From positions 1-8,728 of the forward strand of contig CAZHST010000087.1 of NCBI GenBank assembly GCA_964535215.1: DNA of 8,728 bases. Direction: 5' to 3'. This stretch comes from JACQHM01 sp964535215. GTDB taxonomy: Bacteria; Methylomirabilota; Methylomirabilia; Methylomirabilales; JACQHM01. Of the stretch, positions 1-6,525 are shown piece by piece. The position numbers and the translations under genes were made by a program. How positions within the stretch are numbered: position 1 is the first letter of the stretch; the number at the start of each line of letters is the position of its first letter. A model generated the notes under the pieces. That model made no database searches, was not told the origin of the DNA, and saw nothing but the letters and a program-made list of their open reading frames with translations.

Positions 1-24
1 TCGCGAACGGTAGGACCTCAGTTT

Positions 25-60
25 CCCCTCTCCTCTAGGGGGAGAGGGATAGGATGAGGG
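25..60. repeat. C-rich palindromic dispersed-repeat unit upstream of gene 1
   Basis: CCCTCTCC (26-33) and GGAGAGGG (41-48) form a perfect 8-bp stem around a 7-base loop, followed by a purine-rich tail of the form GGATGAGGGG. The same general design (CCCTC-rich arm, G-rich arm, then a G-rich tail) recurs at 1763-1870. It resembles the CCCTCTCC/GGAGAGGG palindromes scattered through many GC-rich bacterial genomes. It ends about 30 bases before the start codon at 77, so it would lie in the 5' leader or between genes. It could fold in RNA, but there is no T-run after it, so it is not a classical terminator. Confidence 0.55.
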
Positions 61-76
61 GTGTAGGAGGAGGATC

Positions 77-1072
77 ATGGGGAAGAAATGGATACGCAGC
101 TCCATGCTTCTTTTCAGCGTGATGTTCACCCTCCCTGACCTCACCTGGGCGGTGGACCTGAAGGAGGGGGTGGAGCGGCTTGCCACGCAACTGGCGGAGA
201 GTGTACCCGAGGGCAAGCAGCTCCGGGTGGCGGTCACCGACTTTCCGGACCTCCAGGAGGTGACCAGCGACCTAGGCCGGTACGTCGCCGAGCGGCTGAC
301 GACCCGGCTGTCCCAGAATCCGAAATTCTGGGTCATCGAGCGGCGGCGACTGGGCCAGGTCCTGGCGGAGCTGAAGTTCAGCATGTCGGATCTCGTCGAT
401 CCGGCGAAGGCCAAGCAGTTAGGGAGGATGGTTGGCGTCGAAGCCATCGTCGTCGGCTCGATCTCCGAGCTGGGGAACGTGGTGGACTTGGATGCCCGGG
501 TGATCGAGATCGAAACGGGGAAGACGCTCCCCGGGGCGACCGTGACCATCAGCAAGGATCAGGTGGTGGCCGAGCTTCTGCAGCGGGGGCGAGTGGCGGC
601 AGCCCCCTCGCCGCGGGCTCCCGGCGTCCCGGCTCAGGTTCCCACCGGTCCCACGCCAACCCCGCCGGCCGGGCCGAGGAAGGTCCCGAGCCAGCCCGTG
701 GTCATCACGGCTGACAACTGGCGGATCGAGGTGGAACGGGGAGAGATCGTCGGGGATAAACTGACGCTCCATGTCAAGGTGGACAATCTCGCCGATGGCC
801 CTCGGAACCTTGCAATCTGCCAAGATACGTACCTCGTCGCTGAAGGGATCCCCTATGGGCTCCAAAACGAACTTGTCCTCAGCGATGTCCGACCTCAAAT
901 CTTTCGACGCGGTAAGTTCACCCTCGCGATCCCTAAAAACTTCCTGGAGCTGGAGGCCGTCGCCCTGATTCTAAGGGTCAAACCCGATTGCATCGCCTAC
1001 CCACGTGGGGAAGTGACGCTGCCCAAAATCGCGCCGACGGCCCTGTTGGGGCCGACAGCAACCGCCCGCTGA
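77..1072 (+). CDS. secreted FlgO/CsgG-like envelope protein (paralog 1)
   Basis: 331 residues. An N-terminal signal peptide (KK at 3-4, hydrophobic 9-20, likely cleavage after TWA at 25) points to export through Sec. Residues about 26-175 form a FlgO/CsgG-like domain: 'LRVAVTDFPD' is the first beta strand, followed by a helix with 'RLTTRL', 'FWVIERRRL', and then 'VEAIVVGSISELG' and 'DARVIEIETGK', the usual order in this fold. A Pro/Ala-rich linker (175-207) leads to a C-terminal beta-rich domain of about 110 residues that I do not recognise; it has two cysteines (C248, C305). The start has a strong Shine-Dalgarno run of AGGAGGAGG at 65-73. CsgG forms the curli export pore and FlgO is an outer-membrane flagellar lipoprotein in vibrios. 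This protein lacks a lipobox, so it is probably periplasmic or peripherally membrane-bound. Its domain is about three quarters identical to that of 7133-8101. The exact role is unknown. Confidence 0.85.
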   Translation: MGKKWIRSSMLLFSVMFTLPDLTWAVDLKEGVERLATQLAESVPEGKQLRVAVTDFPDLQEVTSDLGRYVAERLTTRLSQNPKFWVIERRRLGQVLAELKFSMSDLVDPAKAKQLGRMVGVEAIVVGSISELGNVVDLDARVIEIETGKTLPGATVTISKDQVVAELLQRGRVAAAPSPRAPGVPAQVPTGPTPTPPAGPRKVPSQPVVITADNWRIEVERGEIVGDKLTLHVKVDNLADGPRNLAICQDTYLVAEGIPYGLQNELVLSDVRPQIFRRGKFTLAIPKNFLELEAVALILRVKPDCIAYPRGEVTLPKIAPTALLGPTATAR

Positions 1073-1152
1073 GCCGTGTAAGGTTTCATCGCCCTGCCCG
1101 TTCCTTGAGGTGAAGGGAGAACAACCTCATTCACCTAAAGGAGGGCAAAGCG
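1073..1152 (+). promoter_or_regulatory. intergenic leader with two overlapping hairpins
   Basis: This 80-base gap holds two inverted repeats that share bases. TGAGGT (1106-1111) can pair with ACCTCA (1124-1129), and AGGTGAA (1108-1114) can pair with TTCACCT (1130-1136). They cannot form together. The second ends just before the Shine-Dalgarno sequence AAGGAGGG (1138-1145). This could tune translation of the next gene, but the stems are only 6-7 bp and chance is a fair alternative. I see no convincing promoter here. Confidence 0.25.
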
Positions 1153-1743
1153 ATGGGTAAGCTGAGCAAGAGCGCGTTTGTGGTGATGCTGGCTATGGGG
1201 CTGCTGGCTGGGTTTGCGGCTGCCCATGCGGAGGAAGAGCCGGCGCCTGAGACCAAGGAGATCGAGGTTAGCCCTGCTCCCGCTCCTGGCGAGCCGCCCC
1301 TGGGTGTCAAGCTCTGGGCGGACCGGGAAACCAACCGCTATCGGGTGGGGGAGAAGGTGACCTTCTTCGTCGAGGCGACGAAGGACTGCTACCTCACTCT
1401 CCTCAACATCGGGACGAGCGGCCAGGTGAAGCTTCTCTTCCCCAACCAGTTCCAGAAGGCGAACCGGATCAAGGCCGGGATTGTTCACCGCATCCCGGCC
1501 CCGGACGCCCCCTTTGAGCTGACCTTCGTGGGCCCGCCGGGGACCGAAGGGGTCATGGCGATCTGCGCCCTGGACAACCTCCTCTTGGTCGCGCAGCCAA
1601 CGGCGGCCGGCCCAGCCTCTTCACCCTCTTCAACGGCTCCGGTGGCCACCGTGAAGGACATCGAGGTGCAGCTTAAACCCGTGCCTAAGGAGCGCTGGGC
1701 CACAGCGACCCTCAAGCTCGAGGTGGAGCTCCTGGATCCGTAG
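1153..1743 (+). CDS. secreted DUF4384-domain protein
   Basis: 196 residues. A signal peptide spans about 1-26 (hydrophobic 'FVVMLAMGLLAGFAAAHA', likely cleavage after AHA). A short acidic/Pro-rich spacer (27-50) leads to a DUF4384 domain at about 50-142. Its hallmarks are 'YRVGEKVTFFVEA' (64-76), 'YLTLLNIGTSGQVKLLFPN' (80-98), then 'NRIKAG' and an Ile-Pro strand. A low-complexity Ala/Ser/Pro linker (149-164) and a final 30-residue segment follow. DUF4384 domains are small secreted beta-sandwich-like domains of unknown function, often linked to protein kinases, caspase-like proteins or FlgO/CsgG-type proteins. The Shine-Dalgarno AAGGAGGG lies 7 bases before the ATG. It probably acts in the periplasm or at the cell surface with its FlgO-like neighbour. 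Family assignment is good; function is unknown. Confidence 0.85.
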   Translation: MGKLSKSAFVVMLAMGLLAGFAAAHAEEEPAPETKEIEVSPAPAPGEPPLGVKLWADRETNRYRVGEKVTFFVEATKDCYLTLLNIGTSGQVKLLFPNQFQKANRIKAGIVHRIPAPDAPFELTFVGPPGTEGVMAICALDNLLLVAQPTAAGPASSPSSTAPVATVKDIEVQLKPVPKERWATATLKLEVELLDP

Positions 1744-1762
1744 GGGAATGGGCCCCACCCTT

Positions 1763-1790
1763 TCCCTCCCCCTTTCAGGGGGAAGGGGGA
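1763..1790. repeat. C-rich palindromic repeat, unit 1 of 3
   Basis: CCCCC (1768-1772) and GGGGG (1778-1782) flank TTTCA, with imperfect extension outward through CCCT and AAGGGGGA. It lies 20 bases after the stop codon at 1743. No T-run follows on the + strand. It is a transcribed hairpin or repeat unit and could act as a weak terminator or RNA-stability element. Confidence 0.5.
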
Positions 1791-1800
1791 AAACCTTTCC

Positions 1801-1817
1801 TCCCCTGGGCAGGGGGA
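1801..1817. repeat. C-rich palindromic repeat, unit 2 of 3
   Basis: TCCCCT (1801-1806) and AGGGGGA (1811-1817) form a short stem around GGGC. It is the weakest of the three tandem units, but has the same C-arm/G-arm pattern and orientation. Confidence 0.4.
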
Positions 1818-1830
1818 CCGAAGATCGTTC

Positions 1831-1870
1831 TCCTCCCCCTTGAAGGGGGAGGGCGGGGGAGGGGGGGTGA
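1831..1870. repeat. C-rich palindromic repeat, unit 3 of 3, with G-rich tail
   Basis: CCTCCCCCTT (1832-1841) and AAGGGGGAGG (1843-1852) are perfect inverted repeats centred on G1842. A G-rich tail ending in GGTGA follows, matching the layout of the unit at 25-60. It ends about 20 bases before the FlgT-like start codon at 1889, and its tail sits just upstream of that gene's Shine-Dalgarno sequence. Confidence 0.55.
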
Positions 1871-1888
1871 GAGCCGGAGGGAGTCACG

Positions 1889-2998
1889 ATGCGTTGTCAG
1901 TGTTTAAGCCGGTGGTTGATCATCGCCGCCTTGGCGGTCCTTTTTGCCTTCCCGGCCGCAGGGCAGGCGCAGGTCAAAACCGTCACGGCTGAAGGCTTTG
2001 GCACCATCATCGGCGGTGACAGGGCTCAGGCCCGGGATGAGGCCATCATTGACGCCCGGGTCCGGGCCCTGGAGCAGGTGGCCGGGGTCTTCGTGGACGC
2101 CGAAACCCTCCTGGCCAGCGAGATGCTGCTCGACTCGATGGTCAGGGATCGAACACAAGGCCTGGTCACAAGCTACAAAGTGCTGAAGGAGGGGCCAACC
2201 GATGACGGCCGCTACCGGGTCCTGATCGAGGCCAGGGTGGCCCCGGAGGAGGTGAAGCAGAGGCTTCAGGGGCTGACCAGCGACTTCGCCATGGTCGTGA
2301 TGATCCCGGAGACGAATCTCGGGCAGCCCCAGAGCCCGCCCATCGTGGAGAACGCCGTCATCACCAAGCTGGTGGAGGCCGGCTACCGGGTGGCGGACCC
2401 GGAGCAGGTCCAGAAGGTTCGGGAGCGGGACCGGATGAAGGCCCTCCTCGAAAACGATCTGGAGACGATCAAAACCATTGCCACGCGGTTTCTGGCCAAT
2501 CTCCTCGTCATGGGGAAAGCCCTGAGCGAACCGAGTCAGGTAAGCCAGGGGATTCTCTCCTCCCGGGCCCGGGTGAGCCTCCGGGTCGTCGAAGCCGAGA
2601 CAGGACGCATCCTGATCAACCGGGAGATGGGCGACATTCGAGGCTTCGACTTAGCCCCGGAGCGGGCCGGGCAGAAGGCCCTCCGAGCCGCAGGGGAGGC
2701 GATCACGGAATACCTCCTGGAGCAGCTCGATCAGCACTTCAAGCGGAAAGAGCGGACCATCGAGGTCCGCATCCGGGGGCTGAAAGCGATCGAGGACTTC
2801 CAGCGCTTCAAGCACCTCCTCCAGAGCTTCCGGTGGGTCTCGGACATCCAGGAGAAGGCTTTCGACCCTGCTGAATCCGTCATCACCCTCCGCTACCCGG
2901 AGAAGACCCTCTATCTGGCGACCCGGATCGCCCGGGAGCCTGGTTACCGCGTCATCCAGTTTGACAGGACGCGCATGCTGGTGGAAGCGAGGAAGTAA
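1889..2998 (+). CDS. secreted FlgT-like protein (FlgT N-terminal domain)
   Basis: 369 residues. A signal peptide covers about 1-28 (hydrophobic 10-24, cleavage near AGQAQ). Residues about 29-122 match the FlgT N-terminal domain: 'VTAEGFGTI', then a helix rich in Ala and Arg ('AQARDEAIIDARVRALEQVAG'-type pattern), 'VFVDAETLL', 'GLVTSYKVL' and 'YRVLIEARV'. Residues about 130-282 form a second alpha/beta domain of the FlgT-middle/CsgG type ('FAMVVMIPE', 'GYRVADPEQVQ', 'LLVMGKAL', 'ARVSLRVVEAETGRIL'). Residues 290-367 form a third small domain of alternating strands and helices ('IEVRIRGLKAIEDFQRFKHL'). In vibrios FlgT builds the H ring around the flagellar basal body, but no flagellar genes are seen here, so I give no gene symbol. 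GGAGGGAG (1876-1883) fixes the start. The middle domain resembles the C-terminus of the 4841-6235 product. Confidence 0.83.
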   Translation: MRCQCLSRWLIIAALAVLFAFPAAGQAQVKTVTAEGFGTIIGGDRAQARDEAIIDARVRALEQVAGVFVDAETLLASEMLLDSMVRDRTQGLVTSYKVLKEGPTDDGRYRVLIEARVAPEEVKQRLQGLTSDFAMVVMIPETNLGQPQSPPIVENAVITKLVEAGYRVADPEQVQKVRERDRMKALLENDLETIKTIATRFLANLLVMGKALSEPSQVSQGILSSRARVSLRVVEAETGRILINREMGDIRGFDLAPERAGQKALRAAGEAITEYLLEQLDQHFKRKERTIEVRIRGLKAIEDFQRFKHLLQSFRWVSDIQEKAFDPAESVITLRYPEKTLYLATRIAREPGYRVIQFDRTRMLVEARK

Positions 2999-3032
2999 TC
3001 GGCCCAGAGGGATACGAGAGGAAGAGGGTGAA

Positions 3033-3329
3033 GTGCCCAGAGCTATGAAGATTGTTGCCATCAGGGAAGCATTTCAGGAGGAGTGGGGGGCGGCCGAGGT
3101 GACAAAGGTGGACAAAGCTGACGTGCCTTTAGCCGGTGTGATCCTTACGCACAGCCCCGAGAAACACCAGGTCTACCAGACGGTGAAGGCGTACCGGGTG
3201 CAGCATCCAGCGGCCCGGGTCTTCATCTTCTTCGCAGGGGACCCCATTCCTGAGGGCGTGGAGGGCGCCCTTGCCCTCCGCTGGCCGGATCGGGGGACGC
3301 CTGGCCCATGGCGGGGGGCTGCCCGATAG
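3033..3329 (+). CDS. small unrecognised cytoplasmic protein
   Basis: 98 residues from GTG 3033, or 94 from ATG 3045. I favour the GTG because purine-rich AGAGGAAGAGGG (3017-3028) is well placed for it and too far from the ATG; this is not certain. There is no signal peptide or membrane segment. The core alternates strands and a helix: 'VPLAGVILTH', 'VYQTVKAYRVQHPAARVFIFF', then 'GDPIPEGVEGALALRWP'. That order is like the end of a response-regulator receiver or another small Rossmann-like fold, but the phosphorylation-site region is not evident and I do not recognise the family. The last 14 residues (Gly/Pro/Arg-rich) look atypical, so a shifted stop is possible. It sits 34 bases after the FlgT-like gene and 34 before the RDD gene, and is probably cotranscribed with both. 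Confidence 0.6.
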   Translation: MPRAMKIVAIREAFQEEWGAAEVTKVDKADVPLAGVILTHSPEKHQVYQTVKAYRVQHPAARVFIFFAGDPIPEGVEGALALRWPDRGTPGPWRGAAR

Positions 3330-3363
3330 AGTAGGACAAGTCAACCACAAACGGTCCTCAGCC

Positions 3364-3903
3364 ATGCCCTTCTGCTCTCAATGTGGTCATGAGTATGCGC
3401 TGGGAGCGGAGCGGTGCGCGCGATGCGGTGCGACCCTCCCGCAGCTTCCCAACCAGCCCCGGCTCGAAGGCGTAGAAGGGCTTCCTGTCCCCCGGCTCAA
3501 ACGGTTCATGGCGGGCCTGATCGATCTGGGCGTGGCCTATGCCTTATTCGCCTCCCTCCTGTTCTTCCTGCTCGCCCGAAGGCTCCTGATTCTCCGGCTG
3601 GTGAGGTGGAGCTTAGCGGTCGTCGCCCCTCATGTCTACCTCCTGCTCAAGGACTCACTTGAAGGGAAGAGCATCGGCAAAGTGATCGTCGGCGTGGTGG
3701 TTTATAACGAGAAGGAGAAAAAGGCCGGCGGCTTCCTCGATTCGATCATTCGAAACTGGTATCTGGCGATCCCCTTCCTCGGCCCGACCCTCCTCGCCCT
3801 GGTGATCGGGGCGCAAATCTTAAGCGGGAGGAGGAAGCGCCTCGGCGATGAAGGGGCCAATACGATTGTGCTCACGGACCTGGATTACCAGAGGCTCCGA
3901 TGA
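3364..3903 (+). CDS. zinc-ribbon plus RDD-family membrane protein
   Basis: 179 residues. The N-terminus is a zinc ribbon with C4, C7, C18 and C21 (CxxC-x10-CxxC, each second pair followed by Gly or a polar residue). After a Pro-rich linker comes an RDD domain: R47 and D54 in 'RFMAGLIDLG' open the first helix, 'SLEGKSIGKVIVGVVV' (98-113) is the typical central motif, and 'KRLGDEGANTIVL' (158-170) carries the last Asp. Hydrophobic segments lie at about 49-71, 78-96 and 133-154. RDD proteins are inner-membrane proteins of largely unknown role; some are linked to ion or compatible-solute transport. ATG 3364 is chosen because the zinc ribbon begins right there; the Shine-Dalgarno sequence is weak, suggesting readthrough coupling. 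The last four bases overlap the next gene as ATGA, implying translational coupling with the M48 protease. Confidence 0.85.
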   Translation: MPFCSQCGHEYALGAERCARCGATLPQLPNQPRLEGVEGLPVPRLKRFMAGLIDLGVAYALFASLLFFLLARRLLILRLVRWSLAVVAPHVYLLLKDSLEGKSIGKVIVGVVVYNEKEKKAGGFLDSIIRNWYLAIPFLGPTLLALVIGAQILSGRRKRLGDEGANTIVLTDLDYQRLR

Positions 3904-4844
3904 GCTACTGTGTCAATTGCGGCAAAGAATATGAGAAGCCCTCGGGGATCTGCCCCACCTGCCATCTCGACCAGCGTATCCCGGAGGCGATCATCGATTT
4001 CGAGCTATCAAGGCGGAAAGGTCGGCCGATCCTACCGCAGGATCTCAGCTTCGGGTACCCGGGAGAGAAAGCGGCGCTGATGCTGGCCAGCGTCATCTCC
4101 ATCATCGTCGCTACTGTCCTCGGCGCGATCAGCTTAGGACTCTTCTTCGTGATCCTCCTTATCAGCCTGATGCATCTCCGGATCCGCCATCTCCAGTTGA
4201 AGAAGAACGCCCTCCCGGTCTCCGAGCAGAGTTTCAAGACCATCTTCAGGCTGGCCAAAGTGGCCGCGTACCGGCTCAAGCTCCCCCTGCCTGACCTCTA
4301 CGTGACTCAGGATCCCAGCTACAACGCCTACACCGCCGGGTTCTACCGGTATGGGTTCCTCGTACTCCACTCGGCACTGGTGCAGGATTTCCAACCGGGC
4401 GAGCTGCTCTTCGTCATCGGGCATGAACTGGGCCACATGAAGCGGTACCACACCACGTGGCTGACGCTGCTGGAGCCGGCCCGGGCGGGAGGCTCCCGGT
4501 TCCTCTTTGCCCCGCTCATGCACGTGATCTTTAATGTGTGGAGCGTTAAAGCGGAGTACACGGCGGATCAGGCCGGGCTGATTGCCTGCGATGACCTCCC
4601 TGCCGCCTCGACCGCCCTGCTCAAGTTAGCTGGAGGGCCTCAAATTGAAAAGGAAGTGGATTTCCACAGGATCGGCCATCGGGAGGAAAGGGGTGAAGAG
4701 CTTCTGAGCGGCCTGATCGAGTACCTGGGGACGCATCCCTTCATCCAAAACCGGGTCAGGCATCTTGCCGCATTCGCGTCGTCGTCCCAATTCCGAGCCT
4801 GTCGCTGGTGGGTATTCGAAAGGAAGGGAGGGAACCATTCATGA
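3900..4844 (+). CDS. zinc-ribbon plus M48-family membrane metallopeptidase (HtpX-like)
   Basis: 314 residues. A zinc ribbon (C4, C7, C18, C21) is followed by a long hydrophobic hairpin (about 58-92, two membrane helices) and an M48 peptidase domain. The catalytic HExxH is H175-E176-H179 in 'GHELGHMKRYH'. The third zinc ligand is probably E219 in 'EYTAD', with D223 as the conserved Asp of that motif. 'DLYVTQDPSYNAYTAG' (132-147) is the usual family segment before the active site, with the Asn-Ala typical of M48. M48 members such as HtpX and BepA degrade misfolded membrane or outer-membrane proteins. Here the zinc ribbon in front of the membrane helices is an extra part not found in classical HtpX. 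Length is close to HtpX. It is coupled by ATGA overlaps to the RDD gene before and the repeat protein after. All catalytic residues are present, so it should be active. Confidence 0.88.
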   Translation: MSYCVNCGKEYEKPSGICPTCHLDQRIPEAIIDFELSRRKGRPILPQDLSFGYPGEKAALMLASVISIIVATVLGAISLGLFFVILLISLMHLRIRHLQLKKNALPVSEQSFKTIFRLAKVAAYRLKLPLPDLYVTQDPSYNAYTAGFYRYGFLVLHSALVQDFQPGELLFVIGHELGHMKRYHTTWLTLLEPARAGGSRFLFAPLMHVIFNVWSVKAEYTADQAGLIACDDLPAASTALLKLAGGPQIEKEVDFHRIGHREERGEELLSGLIEYLGTHPFIQNRVRHLAAFASSSQFRACRWWVFERKGGNHS

Positions 4845-6235
4845 AGAAGTGGGTCAAAGCCGGGCTCATCGTCCTTGTGTTAGCCTTGTTTTTCATCCCG
4901 ACCCTGATCGCGGTCAAATATGTCGCGATCTGGCAGATCTACCAGCATTTTGTCGAGACGGCGTCGGATCTCACCGGGTTGAACAAATACCTGGTGACCG
5001 CCGCCGCCATGCTGCTGTTTGTCCCGTTCCTCATTGGGGTCCAGTCCCTGTTCTCGCTCTCCAGGCGGCGTCGCTATGGGGGGACCTCGATCCTCCTTGC
5101 GCTCGCGGTCCTCTACAATCTCGGCCTTTACTACTTTACCAAGGATCTGTATTTCGCCTTTTCCCAAGGGGAAGCGATGAAATGGTATGCGTTGACCCCT
5201 GAAGGCGTGAAGTTCTATGACCGGCCAGGTGTCGATCCGACATATGGGATCAAGTTACAACCGGTCACCCCGGAGGTGATCCGAAAGCTGAGGCTTCTTC
5301 AGAAGGGAGAGTTCACGCCGATCGATCCGAACCGGGCGACTTTCTTCAATCCCATTACCGGGGAGCCGCAGGTCTGGTACTACCAGTATCCGGATGGGAC
5401 GTTCGAATTTTACGACAAACCCGGCTATCACCCGATCACCGGCACCCCCCTCCAGCCGGTCACGCAGCAGGTCTACTTCGAATGGAGGAAGAGGCAGAAA
5501 GTGAGGCTCCCGCGAGAGCCTGGTGAGCGACCTCCCACCGGAGCGCAGCCATCCGCCGTGGTGGTGGAGGTCCGGTCCGATCCCCAGGGCGCAGACACCT
5601 TTCTCGATTGGAAGCCAAAGGGTCAAACCCCGGTTCCCCTTAAGGGGAAGGAGATCAGCGGGCTCCTCGTGGTGGTGAAGGAGGGGCATCGGGCAGGCTT
5701 CCGGCGGATTGATAGCCGTGAGGGGGGCCAGGTAGAGTTTACTCTTCCCCCCGAGGGCCGGCGCCCCCGGACCCGCCTCCTCCTGGTCGCTGAGGGCCTA
5801 TCAGGAGAGGCCTTCGCGACTCTGAGGGGGCGGCTGGTGGAGGAGGGCTTTTCGGTCCTCGGCCTTGAGGAGGCCCGGGAGTTTCAACGGGAGCTTAGCC
5901 GGGCCGGCGGCCTCTCCCACCGGGGCTTCCGGGCCTGGGCCCGGGCGCGGTTCGATACGGACCTTCTGGTCATGGCCCGAGTTCGCCAGTCCAGCCGGGA
6001 GCTGAGTGAGCAGGAGCTGGGCTTTCTCGGCATCCGGGAGGCGGTCCAGGGCGCCGTGCGAGCCGAAGTCGGCATCGATTTGGAGGTTGTGGACCTCCGC
6101 TCCGGGGATCACCTCGCCGCCGTGTCGGGCAAGGGGTCGGGCTTCGCCCTGGACCGCGCCCAAAGCGTCCAGAAGGCGCTAACCCAGGCGGCCACTGAAT
6201 CCGCCACGCGCTTACGCCAGCGGCTTCAGGGATAA
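4841..6235 (+). CDS. membrane-anchored protein with internal repeat, PEGA-like and FlgT-middle-like domains
   Basis: 464 residues. Three membrane helices (about 5-28, 50-70, 82-99), with KK at 2-3 and RRRR at 75-78 on the cytoplasmic side, place the remainder in the periplasm. Residues 113-211 hold a repeat: copy A (113-146) and copy B (177-211) share W-Y, P-x-G, F-Y-D-x-P-G, P, G and LQPVT at matching positions, with a shorter related piece at 168-176 (NPITGEP). A Pro-rich linker (222-236) precedes a PEGA-like segment (about 239-304: 'VVVEVRSDPQGADTFLD', 'GQTPVPLKG'). Residues 310-462 resemble the middle domain of the FlgT-like product at 1889-2998. AGGAAGGGAGGG (4821-4832) and the ATGA overlap with the protease gene select ATG 4841. 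I know no named family with this whole architecture. A role as an inner-membrane scaffold or receptor for the secreted FlgO/FlgT-like proteins is inference. Confidence 0.8.
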   Translation: MKKWVKAGLIVLVLALFFIPTLIAVKYVAIWQIYQHFVETASDLTGLNKYLVTAAAMLLFVPFLIGVQSLFSLSRRRRYGGTSILLALAVLYNLGLYYFTKDLYFAFSQGEAMKWYALTPEGVKFYDRPGVDPTYGIKLQPVTPEVIRKLRLLQKGEFTPIDPNRATFFNPITGEPQVWYYQYPDGTFEFYDKPGYHPITGTPLQPVTQQVYFEWRKRQKVRLPREPGERPPTGAQPSAVVVEVRSDPQGADTFLDWKPKGQTPVPLKGKEISGLLVVVKEGHRAGFRRIDSREGGQVEFTLPPEGRRPRTRLLLVAEGLSGEAFATLRGRLVEEGFSVLGLEEAREFQRELSRAGGLSHRGFRAWARARFDTDLLVMARVRQSSRELSEQELGFLGIREAVQGAVRAEVGIDLEVVDLRSGDHLAAVSGKGSGFALDRAQSVQKALTQAATESATRLRQRLQG

Positions 6236-6257
6236 GGCTGTGGAACAGGTGTAGAGC

Positions 6258-6524
6258 ATGGCCGAACGACAGCGGAGGCGACTTCCGTTCTGGCTCCGAC
6301 ACCTGGACCGGGTTCGCGAGGAGCCGCCGGCGGCCCATACCAGGATGAGCATCAGGGATCGGCTCGACCTGGCCATGCTGCTGATGGCCGAGGGGTTGGC
6401 GCAACTCGGCGAACGGGCCAAGGGAGAAGCGAAGGGACGGCGCGCCGATCCAGAAGCGGTGGACCGGCTGCTCCGCCGATTTGCCGAATTGGATCAACGG
6501 TGGATGAAAGCGGAAAGGAGGTGA
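6258..6524 (+). CDS. 88-residue helical protein paired with nucleotidyltransferase
   Basis: 88 residues, highly charged (many Arg and Glu), with no signal peptide or membrane helix. It looks all-helical: 'RDRLDLAMLLMAEGLAQLGERA' and 'PEAVDRLLRRFAELDQRWMK' are amphipathic. Only one base separates its stop from the GTG of the nucleotidyltransferase, so the two are almost surely cotranscribed and coupled. Its position suggests an antitoxin or partner subunit. It is not the winged-helix AbiEi regulator of classic AbiE systems, and I see no RX4-6H motif of HepT. The Shine-Dalgarno sequence is poor. The family is not recognised. Confidence 0.65.
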   Translation: MAERQRRRLPFWLRHLDRVREEPPAAHTRMSIRDRLDLAMLLMAEGLAQLGERAKGEAKGRRADPEAVDRLLRRFAELDQRWMKAERR

Positions 6525-6525
6525 C

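Noticed and set aside
77..1072. True curli export gene csgG
   Set aside because: There is no lipobox, a long extra C-terminal domain is present, and no curli genes (csgA, csgB, csgE, csgF) are seen. Only the domain is related.
1763..1870. CRISPR array
   Set aside because: The units are short palindromes of unequal length and spacing, without identical repeats and unique spacers, and no cas gene is near.
3271..3363. Upstream extension of the RDD gene to ATG 3271
   Set aside because: It overlaps the preceding gene and adds 31 Gly/Arg-rich residues in front of the zinc ribbon, whose C4-C7 spacing from ATG 3364 matches the neighbouring protease exactly.
4808..4840. ATG 4808 as the start of the repeat protein
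   Set aside because: ATG 4841 has the better Shine-Dalgarno sequence, an ATGA overlap with the protease gene and begins with KK before the first membrane helix.
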